DNA from: an uncultured Oscillatoriales cyanobacterium
GTDB lineage: Bacteria > Cyanobacteriota > Cyanobacteriia > Cyanobacteriales > Microcoleaceae
Direction of reading: 5' to 3'
Length of the DNA stretch: 40,205 nucleotides
Assembly (NCBI GenBank): GCA_903893625.1
Contig: CAITND010000078.1
Span: 1-40,205, forward strand
The notes beneath the pieces were generated by a model. The model had not been told where the DNA came from and ran no database searches. It saw nothing but the letters and a program-made list of their open reading frames with translations. A program made the position numbers and the translations under genes. Of the stretch, positions 7,739 to 17,750 are shown piece after piece (position 1 is the first letter of the stretch; every line of letters starts with the position of its first letter).

Positions 7739-10018
7739 GTGCTGAAAATGTCCACAACCAAGCCCCCTCAGAAACCTCAAACTCTCCTGAACACAATCAC
7801 ACAGGTTGTCCAGACACTTCACGCAAAAGTTAATTTTTCCCGGTTGATCCTCAAACCCAACGCTAAAGTCCCAGAACTGCTGGTACACCAGGCGGATACC
7901 GATAAACCGGAAGTTTATCCCCTGTTGGGCGATCGCTATGTGGTCGGACGTTCTTCCCGAACCTGCGATATTGTGGTACGGAACCCCCTGGTCAGCCAAA
8001 TTCATATCAGTGTCGTCCGAGATGTCAAAGGGACAAAGTTACTGTCCAGTCGTCCAGGATTTATGATTCAGGATGAAGACTCCACCAATGGCTTGTACTT
8101 GGGACGGCGACGGGTTAAGCTTCTGCCGTTACGCCATGGCGACAGTTTCACCCTGGGGCCACCAGAACTGGCTTCTGTTGCCCGGGTTGAATATAATGAT
8201 CCGCCTCCTTGGTATATTCAAACAATCCGTTATGGATTTTATGGATTTTGTGGCATCAGTGCTGCGGTGGGGATGGTGGTACTGTTTGAGTGGCAGAAAT
8301 TTCAAGTTGATCCCCTACCCGAAACGGTCACGGGGCCAGTCATTGTTCATGCGGCTGATGGTCGTCCTCTGCGAGAAGCTAATATCATTGCCCATTTGGA
8401 AGCGGATCGGTTAGCGGATTATGGCCCCTATTTGCCCAAAGCCGTTGTTGCTTCGGAGGATAGTCGGTTTTATTGGCATTTGGGTGTTGATCCGCTCGGA
8501 ACTTTACGCGCCTTATTAACCAATGTGCGGGGTGGCGAAATTCGAGAGGGAGGAAGTACCCTTTCTCAACAGTTAGCCCGGAGTTTATACCGGGATTATG
8601 TGGGTACAGAAGATTCGGCTGGACGCAAATTCCGAGAAGCGGTTGTTGCCCTGAAATTAGAAGCGGTTTATGGTAAAAATACGATTCTAAAAACCTATCT
8701 AAATCGGGTGTATTTAGGGATTAATTTATATGGTTTTGAGGATGCGGCTAAGTTTTATTTTAACAAATCAGCGAAGGATTTAACGCTTTCAGAAGCTGCA
8801 ACTTTAGTGGGAATTTTACCTGCTCCTAATAGTTTTAATCCGATTCAAAATTACCAGTTAGCTGTAGAATACCGCGATCGCGTGATTAGCCGAATGTTAG
8901 AACAGGGCATGGTAAGTGAAGAGGAAGCCGATCGCGCCCGTCGTTCTCGGATTGAAATTAATCCCAAAGCTCAGGAATTTTTAGAAAGTACCATTGCTCC
9001 CTATTTTTATGATTATATTTTTGCTGAATTGGAGGAATTATTGGGGGAACAATTAGCCAGGGAAGGCAATTTTATTGTCGAAACAGCATTAAATCCTCCG
9101 ATTCAAACTATTGCAGAATCTTCCCTAAAAAGTTCGATTCAGACCACAGGAGCAACTAATGGGTTCTCTCAAGGAGGTCTGGTAACATTAGATTCTAATA
9201 CCGGGGAAATTTTAGCAATGGCGGGGGGTGCAGATTATAAAGAAAGTCAGTTTAACCGTGTTACCCAAGCTCAACGTCAACCCGGATCAACGTTTAAATT
9301 ATTTACCTATTTAGCCGCCTTAGCACAAGGAATTCCACCCGGTCAAACCTATTCCTGTGAACCCTTAACTTGGAAAGGACAAAGTTATCAAGGGTGCGAA
9401 CGGAGTGGGGGTGATGTTGATATGTATCGCGGGTTAGCATTATCAGAAAATGTGATAGCTCTGAGAATTGCTGAAGAAGTCGGATTAGATCGGGTTATTG
9501 ATATGGCAAAACGCTTAGGAATTCACTCTAAACTTGATCCGGTTCCGGGTTTAGTTATCGGTCAAAGTGAAGTAAAGCTATTAGAATTAACAGGAGCTTA
9601 TAGTACCGTTGCTAATGAAGGTTTACGTCATTCTCCTCATGCAATTAAACGGATTTTAGATAGTAGTGATTGTACGGATATTAATGATATTAATACTTGT
9701 CGGGTGATTTATGCTTATGATCGAGAAAATCCCACAGTTCCTTCTGTTTTGTATCCTTCAGTTGCAGAAACTATGACAACATTATTGCAAGGGGTAATTC
9801 GTCGGGGAACGGGTCAAAGTGCCTATATTGGGTTAGGAGAAGCGGGTAAAACAGGAACAACAAACGATAATGTTGATTTGTGGTTTATTGGTTATCTTCC
9901 TGATTCTAAATTAACAACGGGAGTGTGGTTAGGTAATGATGATAATTCTCCTACCAATGGAAGCAGTGCGAATGCGGCTCAATTATGGCGAGATTATATG
10001 GGTCAAATTGCTAGATAA
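7739..10018 (+). CDS. Class A penicillin-binding protein with N-terminal FHA domain
   Basis: This bifunctional peptidoglycan synthase has a phosphopeptide-reading front end. Residues about 58-150 are an FHA domain (YVVGRSSRTCDIVV, SQIHISV, DEDSTNGLYLG). A single membrane segment lies at about 166-184. The GT51 glycosyltransferase spans about 205-390, with catalytic Glu240 in ASEDSRFYWHLGVD and GGSTLSQQLARS. The transpeptidase spans about 475-740, with active-site SxxK (STFK, Ser517), SEN and KTGTT (Lys704). The cytoplasmic FHA domain suggests control by Ser/Thr kinases, as known for cyanobacterial PBPs of this layout. The start is a GTG at 7739, and an ATG at 7748 is an alternative. A heptamer array starts at its stop codon. 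Confidence 0.95.
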   Translation: MLKMSTTKPPQKPQTLLNTITQVVQTLHAKVNFSRLILKPNAKVPELLVHQADTDKPEVYPLLGDRYVVGRSSRTCDIVVRNPLVSQIHISVVRDVKGTKLLSSRPGFMIQDEDSTNGLYLGRRRVKLLPLRHGDSFTLGPPELASVARVEYNDPPPWYIQTIRYGFYGFCGISAAVGMVVLFEWQKFQVDPLPETVTGPVIVHAADGRPLREANIIAHLEADRLADYGPYLPKAVVASEDSRFYWHLGVDPLGTLRALLTNVRGGEIREGGSTLSQQLARSLYRDYVGTEDSAGRKFREAVVALKLEAVYGKNTILKTYLNRVYLGINLYGFEDAAKFYFNKSAKDLTLSEAATLVGILPAPNSFNPIQNYQLAVEYRDRVISRMLEQGMVSEEEADRARRSRIEINPKAQEFLESTIAPYFYDYIFAELEELLGEQLAREGNFIVETALNPPIQTIAESSLKSSIQTTGATNGFSQGGLVTLDSNTGEILAMAGGADYKESQFNRVTQAQRQPGSTFKLFTYLAALAQGIPPGQTYSCEPLTWKGQSYQGCERSGGDVDMYRGLALSENVIALRIAEEVGLDRVIDMAKRLGIHSKLDPVPGLVIGQSEVKLLELTGAYSTVANEGLRHSPHAIKRILDSSDCTDINDINTCRVIYAYDRENPTVPSVLYPSVAETMTTLLQGVIRRGTGQSAYIGLGEAGKTGTTNDNVDLWFIGYLPDSKLTTGVWLGNDDNSPTNGSSANAAQLWRDYMGQIAR

Positions 10019-10076
10019 TTACGAATTACGAATTACGAATTACGAATTACGAATTACGAATTACGAATTACGAATT
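10018..10076 (+). repeat. Eight-copy heptamer ACGAATT after the PBP gene
   Basis: Eight perfect ACGAATT units lie at 10021-10076, and the repeat phase begins with the last base of the PBP stop codon. The array fills most of the short gap between two convergent genes. It is not an obvious terminator. Confidence 0.95.
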
Positions 10077-10098
10077 GGGAGTTGGGGGATTTTTAAAA

Positions 10099-10734
10099 TT
10101 ATAATTCACCCCCTTGAAAAATTTGTGTTGGGGTTAAATTTAATTCGGGGAATATTGAGGATTGTATTCTATCATTTCCTCTAAATAAATTTACCATATA
10201 TTCCCCATCTATCATTTGATAAACCGAAATTGTTGGTTGTTTGGGGTCGCCAATATATCGCCGACCCCCTAACCCTAAATAGTCAACAATCCAATATTCT
10301 TGAATTCCTAATTTTTCATATTCTGATAATTTAACTAAATAATCATCTTGCCAATTTGTACTGACAACTTCTACAACTAAAGGTAAACTTTCACCTTGAG
10401 TAATTGTTGACCGCTTTTTCCACATTGGCTCATTTTCCAGAGCATTTTTATCAATAATAGTCAGATCGGGATTAAAACCAGATTTATCAGAATCAATGGC
10501 TTTGATAATACACTGTCGAGCGATAAAATAGTTCATTCCAAGGGATTCTATCTGAACGCCTAATTTAAGGGTAAGGAAACTAGCGACCTGTTCATGAGTT
10601 CCTGTTGGCTGCATTTCTTTAACAACTCCTCGATATAATTCATACTTTCCATAACCATCAGGAACCCAGTCCAGAAATTCCTCTAGGGTGATTAATTTAG
10701 CTTCTGATTCTGATTCTAATAAAGTTTCCATCAT
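10099..10734 (-). CDS. Uma2-family (DUF820) PD-(D/E)XK nuclease-like protein
   Basis: The 211 residues match the cyanobacterial Uma2 family. An N-terminal tyrosine-rich block (YGKYELYRGVVKEMQPTG) contains the first acidic site residue, NPDLTIID supplies the Asp, and LVVEVVSTNWQDDYLVKLSEY gives the E-x-V...K core of a restriction-endonuclease-like fold. IQEYWIVDYLG follows. The family is strongly amplified in cyanobacteria and its role is largely unknown. It is convergent with the PBP gene. The start is ATG at 10734, with a second ATG as the next codon. Function beyond a nuclease-like fold cannot be stated. Confidence 0.85.
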   Translation of the reverse strand: MMETLLESESEAKLITLEEFLDWVPDGYGKYELYRGVVKEMQPTGTHEQVASFLTLKLGVQIESLGMNYFIARQCIIKAIDSDKSGFNPDLTIIDKNALENEPMWKKRSTITQGESLPLVVEVVSTNWQDDYLVKLSEYEKLGIQEYWIVDYLGLGGRRYIGDPKQPTISVYQMIDGEYMVNLFRGNDRIQSSIFPELNLTPTQIFQGGEL

Positions 10735-10776
10735 AGCTGTTAATGATTTTGATCAAAAATTATAGACCTATAACGA

Positions 10777-10902
10777 TATAGCAATCCTAAATAGGTTGTA
10801 ATATTTTATTGTAGGGGTTTGGTCTCCAAACCCAGGTGTAAAGAGGGTTTGGAGACCAAACCCCTACAGGATTTGTGAAAAAATCCTACACGGATTGCTA
10901 TA
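10777..10902. mobile_element. MITE-like inverted-repeat element, copy 1
   Basis: The 126-bp element has terminal inverted repeats TATAGCAATCC and GGATTGCTATA. It also has a long inner inverted repeat (TGTAGGGGTTTGGTCTCC and its complement), so the whole segment can fold into a hairpin. It is non-coding. A related element lies at 26127-26271. TA-flanked ends and small size fit a non-autonomous Tc1/mariner (IS630)-type MITE, but this is an inference. Confidence 0.75.
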
Positions 10903-11000
10903 GTATAACAATTAAAATAGGCGATCGCTTGCAAAAAACCCGGTTTCTCAAGGTTATATTAGATTAAAATAAACTTAGGCTGGCTTGAGTTATATCATCT

Positions 11001-12941
11001 ATGAGTTATTGCTTAAATCCCCACTGTCCCCAACCCCAGAACACCCCAGAGGCTAAGTTTTGTTTAACCTGTGGGGCAAAATTGTTATTACGAGAACGGT
11101 ATCGCGCCGTTAAAGTTATTGGTCATGGGGGGTTTGGCAAAACATTTTTAGCAATAGATCAAGATAAACCCTCCCGTCCTTCCTGTGTGATTAAACAATT
11201 TCACCCGCAAATGCAGGGAAATACTCAAAAAGCAATTGAGTTATTTCATCGAGAAGCAGAACGTTTAGATGAGTTAGGAAAACATCCCCAAATTCCTGAA
11301 TTATTAGCCCATTTTGAACAGGATAGTCATCAATATTTAGTTCAAGAATTTATTAATGGGCCGAATTTAGAAGAAGAACTTTTGCGTCAAGGGGTTTTTA
11401 ATGAAGCGCAAATTCGCCAACTCTTAGATGATTTATTACCTGTTTTACAATTTATTCATCATCACCGCGTCATTCACCGAGATATTAAACCCGCTAATAT
11501 TATTCTCAGAGAAACTTCTCAACGTCAAGGTCAGTTAGTATTAGTGGATTTTGGCGCAGCAAAAGTTGTTACTGATAGTCAAGTTCCGATCATGGGAACA
11601 GTAATTGGTAGTCCTGAATATGTTGCTCCTGAACAAACGAGAGGACAGGCAATTTATGCCAGTGATATTTATAGTTTAGGGGTGACTTGTATCTATTTAA
11701 TGACGCAAATTTCCCCCTTTGATTTATATGATATTCATGAAGATCGGTGGATTTGGCGAGATTATTTAAAACATCATTCTGTGAGTTCAGAATTAGGAAA
11801 AATCTTAGATAAAATGTTAGCAGTATTACCCAGTCAACGTTATGATTCTGCTTTAAAAGTATTAAAAGAGTTACATCCGAGTGGCATACCTGTAGCGATC
11901 GCCCGCCATTTACAAGCTGTATCCCCCCCACTTCCCCCTCCACCCCAAACCGTTAGAACTCCCAGTCCATCACCATCCCAGACCTTACCCCCCCGCACGA
12001 TCCAACAACCGACCCCCCCACAACAACAGCGTGTTCAACCCTTGCACGCGCCTTCTTGGAGGTGTATTCATACCCTCAGTGGTCATCGCAATGCTATCAC
12101 CGGAGTTGCTTTCAGTCCCGATGGTCAGACGTTGGCGAGTGGGAGTCAGGATCAAACCATTGAAATTTGGCGGCTGGACTCTGGTAAACGGTGGTATACC
12201 TTAGTTGGTCATAGCAACTGGATCACGACCATTGCTTTTAGTCCTGATAGCAAGACTTTGGCGAGTGGGAGTCGAGATCAAACTATTGAAATTTGGGATA
12301 TGACCAAGGGTAAAAGGTGGTATACCCTCACGGGTCATCAAGATGGGGTGGAAGCGGTGGCGTTTAGTTTTAATGGTCAATTATTAGCGAGTGGAAGTCG
12401 AGATAAAAGTATTGAAATTTGGAATATGAATAAGGGAAAACGGGGGTTTACCTTAACAGGTCATCAAGATCGAGTGTATAGTGTGGCGTTTAGTTTGGAT
12501 AGTCAAAAGTTAGCCAGTGGGAGTCGAGATCAAACCGTAAAAATTTGGGATTTGAACACAGCAAAGGAAGTCCAAACCTTAACAGGTCATGGGGACTGGG
12601 TGAGAAGTGTGGCGTTTAGTTTAAATGGTCAATTGTTGGCTTCGGCGAGTCGTAATGGGATGATTAAAGTTTGGCAAAATCAACAGGAAAAATGGGTTTT
12701 ATTAAGAACGTTAAGAGCGGATGATCAAGATATTTTTAATATTATTTTTAGTCCTGACTGTCAGTTTTTAATCAGTGGGGGTGCAAAGGGAGTCTTAGAT
12801 ATTTGGGATCTACAGAAAGGGATATTATTAGAAACCATTAAAGCCCATGAAAGTGATGTTTTTACGGTGGCGTTTAGTGGGGATGGTCAATGGTTAGCAA
12901 CGGGAAGTTATGACCGGACGGTGAAATTGTGGAAGCAATAA
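11001..12941 (+). CDS. Zinc-ribbon Ser/Thr protein kinase with WD40 propeller
   Basis: The 646-residue protein starts with a zinc ribbon (two CxxC-type pairs, residues about 4-24). The Hanks-type kinase domain (about 31-290) carries VIGHGGFGKTF for ATP binding, Lys in CVIKQF, VIHRDIKPANI as catalytic loop, LVDFGAAK, and APEQTRG. A Pro-rich linker of about 50 residues leads to seven WD40 repeats (about 345-646), enough for a closed propeller. No membrane segment is seen, so it is probably soluble. Zn-ribbon/kinase/WD40 proteins are common in filamentous cyanobacteria, and the propeller presumably binds a partner or substrate. The neighbouring FHA-PBP is a conceivable target (inference only). 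Confidence 0.93.
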   Translation: MSYCLNPHCPQPQNTPEAKFCLTCGAKLLLRERYRAVKVIGHGGFGKTFLAIDQDKPSRPSCVIKQFHPQMQGNTQKAIELFHREAERLDELGKHPQIPELLAHFEQDSHQYLVQEFINGPNLEEELLRQGVFNEAQIRQLLDDLLPVLQFIHHHRVIHRDIKPANIILRETSQRQGQLVLVDFGAAKVVTDSQVPIMGTVIGSPEYVAPEQTRGQAIYASDIYSLGVTCIYLMTQISPFDLYDIHEDRWIWRDYLKHHSVSSELGKILDKMLAVLPSQRYDSALKVLKELHPSGIPVAIARHLQAVSPPLPPPPQTVRTPSPSPSQTLPPRTIQQPTPPQQQRVQPLHAPSWRCIHTLSGHRNAITGVAFSPDGQTLASGSQDQTIEIWRLDSGKRWYTLVGHSNWITTIAFSPDSKTLASGSRDQTIEIWDMTKGKRWYTLTGHQDGVEAVAFSFNGQLLASGSRDKSIEIWNMNKGKRGFTLTGHQDRVYSVAFSLDSQKLASGSRDQTVKIWDLNTAKEVQTLTGHGDWVRSVAFSLNGQLLASASRNGMIKVWQNQQEKWVLLRTLRADDQDIFNIIFSPDCQFLISGGAKGVLDIWDLQKGILLETIKAHESDVFTVAFSGDGQWLATGSYDRTVKLWKQ

Positions 12942-12991
12942 AATTGATTCTTAGAGGTGAGCTTAAAATCTATATTAATGATCATATTAAT

Positions 12992-13330
12992 TTAATTATC
13001 TATTCTTCTTAAAATAGTTTCTATTTGAGCTTTTAATTCGGGTAAATTTCGTTCAATAACAGACCAAACAATTTCTGTATCGATCTCAAAATAATTGTGA
13101 ACTAAGATGTTTCTCATTCCAATCATTTGTGACCAAGGCATTTCGGAATGTTGTTCTCTAAAATCCCCTGAAAGTGCGCGAGATGCTTCGCCGATAATTT
13201 GTAAGTTTTGCACAAACCAAGTTTGAATTAATTCATCTTCTTCAAAAGAGGTCTTACCTTGAATAGCATATTTTTCAATCCGAATAATAGCTTCTAAAAT
13301 ATCCTTTAATTTTTCGGAATCGCTTCTCAT
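12992..13330 (-). CDS. hepT: HepT-like HEPN ribonuclease toxin (DUF86)
   Basis: The 112-residue all-helical protein has the HEPN motif Rx4HxY: RNILVHNY (Arg73, His78, Tyr80). In characterised HepT-MntA pairs this tyrosine region is AMPylated by MntA to silence RNase activity. It overlaps the upstream mntA end by 4 bases, typical of this toxin-antitoxin order. The family is DUF86. It is convergent with the kinase-WD40 gene 50 bases away. All motif residues are intact, so it is probably functional. Confidence 0.9.
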   Translation of the reverse strand: MRSDSEKLKDILEAIIRIEKYAIQGKTSFEEDELIQTWFVQNLQIIGEASRALSGDFREQHSEMPWSQMIGMRNILVHNYFEIDTEIVWSVIERNLPELKAQIETILRRIDN

Positions 13331-13617
13331 AAGGAAATTGCCTCTTTTAATACTTGTTCACGAATTCGTTTTTTTAAACCTTTTTCTGTAACAACATCAA
13401 CTGGACACCCTAATAAATTTTGTAAGTCCATCAGGAGTCCACCTAAATCAAAAAGACTTCTTCCGGGTTCAAGCTCAACTAAAAAATCTACATCACTATT
13501 AGAATCTGCTTCATTTCTAGCCACAGATCCAAAAATTCGGATATTATAGGCTCCATATTGAGCCGCAATCCTTAAAATTTCTTGACGATAACTTTTCAGC
13601 AGGTCATCAAGGTTCAT
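13327..13617 (-). CDS. mntA: MntA-like minimal nucleotidyltransferase antitoxin
   Basis: The 96-residue protein has the GSx10DxD signature, [16 protein letters not shown], with Ser31, Asp42 and Asp44. In described HepT-MntA systems it AMPylates and neutralises HepT. I chose the ATG at 13617, because an upstream start at 13686 would add a 23-residue non-conserved leader. The stop overlaps the hepT start. Its coupling to hepT makes the function likely. Confidence 0.9.
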   Translation of the reverse strand: MNLDDLLKSYRQEILRIAAQYGAYNIRIFGSVARNEADSNSDVDFLVELEPGRSLFDLGGLLMDLQNLLGCPVDVVTEKGLKKRIREQVLKEAISL

Positions 13618-13830
13618 GAGTTTATTAGGGATTAATGAGTTAAAAACAGTATGACTTATTGTATCATAAATTTGATAGATTTTCAAGTGATTACACTGTT
13701 TTAAATAGGAGCGATCGCCACCTCAATCAAATTAATACGCACCATCTTACTAAAATTGATATTAATATAAGAATGAGCGATCGCAAATACAACAATATTA
13801 AAACAATTAATTGGTAGATGTTGGGGTTTA

Positions 13831-13848
13831 GCGAGCGAGGACGCTCGC
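13831..13848. repeat. Intergenic palindrome after the sigma-fusion gene
   Basis: GCGAGCG and CGCTCGC arms with a short loop form a GC-rich hairpin 14 bases after the stop of the sigma fusion on the minus strand. It may act as terminator or as a repetitive palindrome. No clear U-run follows. Confidence 0.5.
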
Positions 13849-13861
13849 ACTGCTTTAGATC

Positions 13862-16800
13862 CTAAAATAACAATAGATATTCTTTCAAGATACTATTGCG
13901 GTTAGGATGACGTAACTTTCTGAGAGCTTTCTCCTCTATTTGACGAATCCGTTCACGGGTGACATTAAAAATCTGACCAATTTCTTCTAATGTCTTCATC
14001 CGACCATCATCTAACCCATAACGTAAACGTAAGACATCTCGTTCACGGGGACTGAGGGTATCTAATACATTTTCTAAATCTTCTCGTAATAGATTCATGG
14101 ACACTTGATCTTCAGGAGTTTCGCCATCAGATTCAATAAAGTCTCCTAAACGAGAATCCTCCTCTTTCCCAATCGGGGTTTCTAAAGAAATCGGAAGTTG
14201 AGCCGATTTAGCAATAAACCGCAATTTCTCGATCGTCATTTCCATACGAATTGCAATTTCTTCTTCGGTGGGTTTGCGACCCATTTCTTGGGACAATAAC
14301 TTGGTAGTTTTTTTTATCCGAGAAATGGTTTCATACAGGTGAACTGGTAGTCTAATTGTCCGAGATTGATCAGCAATAGCTCTAGTAATTGCCTGACGAA
14401 TCCACCAGGTCGCATAAGTAGAAAATTTGTAACCTTTTTCGTGATCAAATTTCTCGGCGGCGCGAATTAATCCTAAACTGCCTTCTTGAATCAAATCTTG
14501 GAAGGAAAGACCCCGATTCATGTATTTTTTGGCAATCGAAACCACCAGTCGTAAATTAGACTGTACCATCTTATCTTTTGCCCGACGGCCAATATAAAGA
14601 CGGCGGCGAAATTCTGGCAACCTCATCTCAACGGCGCTTGCCCATTCCTGCTCATTGGGTTCTCGATGGTAATGTTCCATGAGTTTTTCCCGAATTCGCT
14701 CTAGTTCGAGTAAGTCGGCAATTTTACGAGCGAGTTCAATTTCTTCATCCGCGCGTAATAATCGAATCCGACCAATTTCTTGGAGATAGAGACGAATCGA
14801 ATCTTCTGTAAAGTGTTTTTTCTTCGTCTGAGTTCGACGCCGGGATCTAACCCATTTACCAGATGGCATCTGGTAATAACCATACAAATGACCATACAAT
14901 AATCTAAATTCATCCAAATCTCGGAAGATATAAGATCGAATATGCCAACGAGTGAATACTCCTATTGCCATTTTAGAATAGCTTTCAGGGTTTTCCTTGG
15001 GTTCGGGAGTTGGAGTCGGAGTTGGAGTCGGAGTTGGAGTCGGAGTTGGAGTCGGAGTTGGAGTCGGAGTTGGGGTTGGACTTGGGGTTGGACTTGGGGT
15101 TGGACTTGGTGTTGGACTCGGTGTTGGACTCGGTGTTGGACTCGGTGTTGGACTCGGTGTTGGACATGGTGCTGGACGTGGAGTTGGTTCGGGGTTAGGA
15201 TTATTTTTGGAATGATCTAATTTTTCTATTGTTTCACCGACCGTTTTAATCACTTCATCTATGAAAGAAGGTTTAACCGGATTTCTATTGCTAAAATCAG
15301 ATGAAACATAAACATCTTTTATCTTGGGAACAGGAATAACTTTAAACTCAGCTAAATCGCTAATATTCTCTGGGATAGCTTTAGCATAAACTTCATAACT
15401 TCCATCAGCATCCTCTAATGGAATAAAATAACCATTCTGATTAATTGTTCCCCCTTTTGCTTCCCAGACAATATTTCCTGTTTCAAATTTATTTCCATAT
15501 TGATCAAACCCAACGACATTAAAAGTTATACTTTCATTCGGTTTAAGAGAAATATTCCGATTAGGATTAATCTGAATTCGTCTTAAAACAGGTAATATAT
15601 TAACAGTTGTGCTAACTTCCAGGAAGCCGACTTTAGCCGTCACAGTAACTTGCTTTTTGTCATAACCGCCCTTAAAAATTCCCTCTTGGTCTATTCGACC
15701 TCCGGCGGTACATTTCCATTCAATATTATTCACCCACATCCAATTTCCAATCTGATCTAAACCCATGACTTGAAACGTTATAGGTTCATTAGGTTCAGCA
15801 TAAATAGTCTGAGGTGAAATAATCAGATCAGTTAAAATAGAAGGAACAATAATTTTAGCTGTTGCGCTAATTGTTTGACCCGGAATTGAAGCAGTGACGG
15901 TGAATTGTCCTTGACTATTATCCGCAACGGTATAAGTTCCATTGTAGTCAATTTTGCCCCCTGTTGCAGTCCAATTGATATTTCCAATTGAAATAGGATT
16001 ACCTCTTTGATCTAAACCCTGAACTGTAAATTTATGGCTTTGACCAGGACACATTCCTATTAATGAGGGAGAAATGCTCAAAGAGGTTAATCTTGGACGT
16101 TCAATAATTTCAACTTGGACAGATTGACTAATTGTTTCAACTTTTACGGTAATAGTAACCGTTTTTTCAAAGTGACCCGCAACAAATCTTCCATTATTAG
16201 GAAGTTGTATATTATCAGCCGTCCAAGTGACTTGTCCGATGGAAATAGGTTGATTATATTGATCAAAACCTTTAGCACTAAATTGTTGAGAGTCACCACA
16301 ATATAAAGTTTTTCCTGGGGGATTAATTTTTAACGATGTTAGTTTAGGAGACTCACCTTCTAAAACATTTAAAATTTCTCCGGTTTGTAAATCCCAAAGT
16401 TTGATCCAATCCCGACTCCCACTAACAAATAGTTTACTATTAGAACTAACAGCAATAGAACTAATAAATCCAGCATGACCTGTAATTTCACGAGATTGAT
16501 TAAGGCTTTGAATATAAATACTGCCATTATTTGTTCCTATGACTTGAATATTACCATTAGGAGTAATATCAAAATCAGTCATTGTTTGAAATTTTCCTGT
16601 AATAGTCTTAACACATTTTAAACTATTGACAAGTAATTGAAATGGGGATTCATTATTACTCTTTCCAAAAAAGAAAGCAAAAGCATCGGTTAAAAAAGGA
16701 ATATTAAAATTTTCATTTTTACCTGGAGTCTTGGGATCTTTTTGCCAAATTTTAAGAGTTCCATCTCGGCTCCCTGTAACTAAAGATTGATTATCAGAAC

Positions 16801-17575
16801 TAATGGCGACATTTTGAATCCAATCTGAATGTCCTTCAAGAGTTCTTAATAATTGTTTTTTTGTCAAATCCCATAATTTTATGGTTTTATCTGTACTTCC
16901 ACTCACTAAAAATTTACTATCTGAACTGATTGCTAAAGAAGAAATCCATCCGGTATGATCGTTAAAAGTATGGACAAGTTCTTTCTTTTCTAAATTCCAG
17001 ACTTTAATGGTTTTATCTGCACTTCCACTAATTAAAGTTTGATTATCTGGGGTAATTTTAACGACATTAACCCAACTCGTATGACCTGTAAAAGTATGCA
17101 AATTAATTTTAGTTTTTAAACTCCATAACTTAACAGTTTTGTCAATACTACTACTGACTAAATATTGACCATTGGAACTAATCGCAACGGATAAAACCCA
17201 ATGGGAATGAGCGTTAATTGTATTAACTAATTTTCCTGTCTCTAAATTCCAAATTCTGATAGTTTTCCAACCGCCACCGACGATAATTTTATGCTCTGAA
17301 CTAATTGCTACACTGGAAATTGTATCTTCAGGTATAATATTAGGCGATCGCAAATTAACATTTTCAGTTAAATAAGGATGATCACCATACAACACCCAAT
17401 AAGCGGATTGTTTAACCTGTTCTGAAGGGTCGGTTAATGCTTGTTGCGCTAGTAAATCTAAACCTTGCTCAAATTTTAGACAGTCTGAAAGTGCTTTAAG
17501 TCGTTGTTGAAGGTCTGGACTGGTGAGTTGACCCTGAAGTTTCTGGATAGCTTGCCGATCAGAGGGTTCGGTCAT
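13862..17575 (-). CDS. WD40 / Ig-like / Pro-Thr linker / SigA-like sigma-70 fusion protein
   Basis: A single uninterrupted frame of 1237 codons. Residues 1-70 are helical, HEAT-like. About 85-400 hold WD40 repeats (SISSVA-type strands, [24 protein letters not shown]). About 410-750 hold four bacterial Ig-like repeats with the refrain GFDQYGN. About 790-857 are an almost pure PTPS/PTPT linker. Residues 869-1237 are a complete sigma-70 of primary type: region 1.2 ([14 protein letters not shown]), region 2 ([36 protein letters not shown]), region 3 ([10 protein letters not shown]) and region 4 ([23 protein letters not shown], ending [11 protein letters not shown]). The sigma part closely resembles SigA but lacks the usual region 1.1. 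No signal peptide or membrane span is seen. An internal ATG at 14971 (residue 869) could start a free sigma factor. Confidence 0.88.
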   Translation of the reverse strand: MTEPSDRQAIQKLQGQLTSPDLQQRLKALSDCLKFEQGLDLLAQQALTDPSEQVKQSAYWVLYGDHPYLTENVNLRSPNIIPEDTISSVAISSEHKIIVGGGWKTIRIWNLETGKLVNTINAHSHWVLSVAISSNGQYLVSSSIDKTVKLWSLKTKINLHTFTGHTSWVNVVKITPDNQTLISGSADKTIKVWNLEKKELVHTFNDHTGWISSLAISSDSKFLVSGSTDKTIKLWDLTKKQLLRTLEGHSDWIQNVAISSDNQSLVTGSRDGTLKIWQKDPKTPGKNENFNIPFLTDAFAFFFGKSNNESPFQLLVNSLKCVKTITGKFQTMTDFDITPNGNIQVIGTNNGSIYIQSLNQSREITGHAGFISSIAVSSNSKLFVSGSRDWIKLWDLQTGEILNVLEGESPKLTSLKINPPGKTLYCGDSQQFSAKGFDQYNQPISIGQVTWTADNIQLPNNGRFVAGHFEKTVTITVKVETISQSVQVEIIERPRLTSLSISPSLIGMCPGQSHKFTVQGLDQRGNPISIGNINWTATGGKIDYNGTYTVADNSQGQFTVTASIPGQTISATAKIIVPSILTDLIISPQTIYAEPNEPITFQVMGLDQIGNWMWVNNIEWKCTAGGRIDQEGIFKGGYDKKQVTVTAKVGFLEVSTTVNILPVLRRIQINPNRNISLKPNESITFNVVGFDQYGNKFETGNIVWEAKGGTINQNGYFIPLEDADGSYEVYAKAIPENISDLAEFKVIPVPKIKDVYVSSDFSNRNPVKPSFIDEVIKTVGETIEKLDHSKNNPNPEPTPRPAPCPTPSPTPSPTPSPTPSPTPSPTPSPTPSPTPTPTPTPTPTPTPTPTPTPTPTPEPKENPESYSKMAIGVFTRWHIRSYIFRDLDEFRLLYGHLYGYYQMPSGKWVRSRRRTQTKKKHFTEDSIRLYLQEIGRIRLLRADEEIELARKIADLLELERIREKLMEHYHREPNEQEWASAVEMRLPEFRRRLYIGRRAKDKMVQSNLRLVVSIAKKYMNRGLSFQDLIQEGSLGLIRAAEKFDHEKGYKFSTYATWWIRQAITRAIADQSRTIRLPVHLYETISRIKKTTKLLSQEMGRKPTEEEIAIRMEMTIEKLRFIAKSAQLPISLETPIGKEEDSRLGDFIESDGETPEDQVSMNLLREDLENVLDTLSPRERDVLRLRYGLDDGRMKTLEEIGQIFNVTRERIRQIEEKALRKLRHPNRNSILKEYLLLF
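15005..15187 (-). repeat. Minisatellite encoding the Pro-Thr/Ser linker of the sigma fusion
   Basis: About 180 bp of near-repeats of 12 bp (plus strand GGAGTCGGAGTT, then GGACTTGGGGTT and GGACTCGGTGTT variants) encode the PTPT and PTPS stretches. Copy number is divisible by codon length, so slippage would change linker length without breaking the frame. The other five frames also stay open here, which is why false frames appear on the plus strand. Confidence 0.92.
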
Positions 17576-17750
17576 TGTCTTAACTATTACAGGTTATCTA
17601 TTCATTGTAAACCTATAAACACATTAAACAACAAAGGTTTGATTAAAAAAAATAATCACACTTTACAAAAGGCTTTGTCTCTGCTATAGTGAGAATAATT
17701 AAATAATTAACCAGGCAAACCGGATCAATAAATAGCCCTGTCCGACTCTC

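Noticed and set aside
10735-11000. A small RNA gene
   Set aside because: The strong fold is explained by the MITE-like inverted repeat, and no other conserved RNA motif is visible.
14942-15220. Long plus-strand frames rich in Gly-Val, Glu-Leu or Ser-Trp repeats
   Set aside because: They are antisense readings of the 12-bp minisatellite that encodes the Pro-Thr linker of the sigma fusion, and have no start context or family resemblance.
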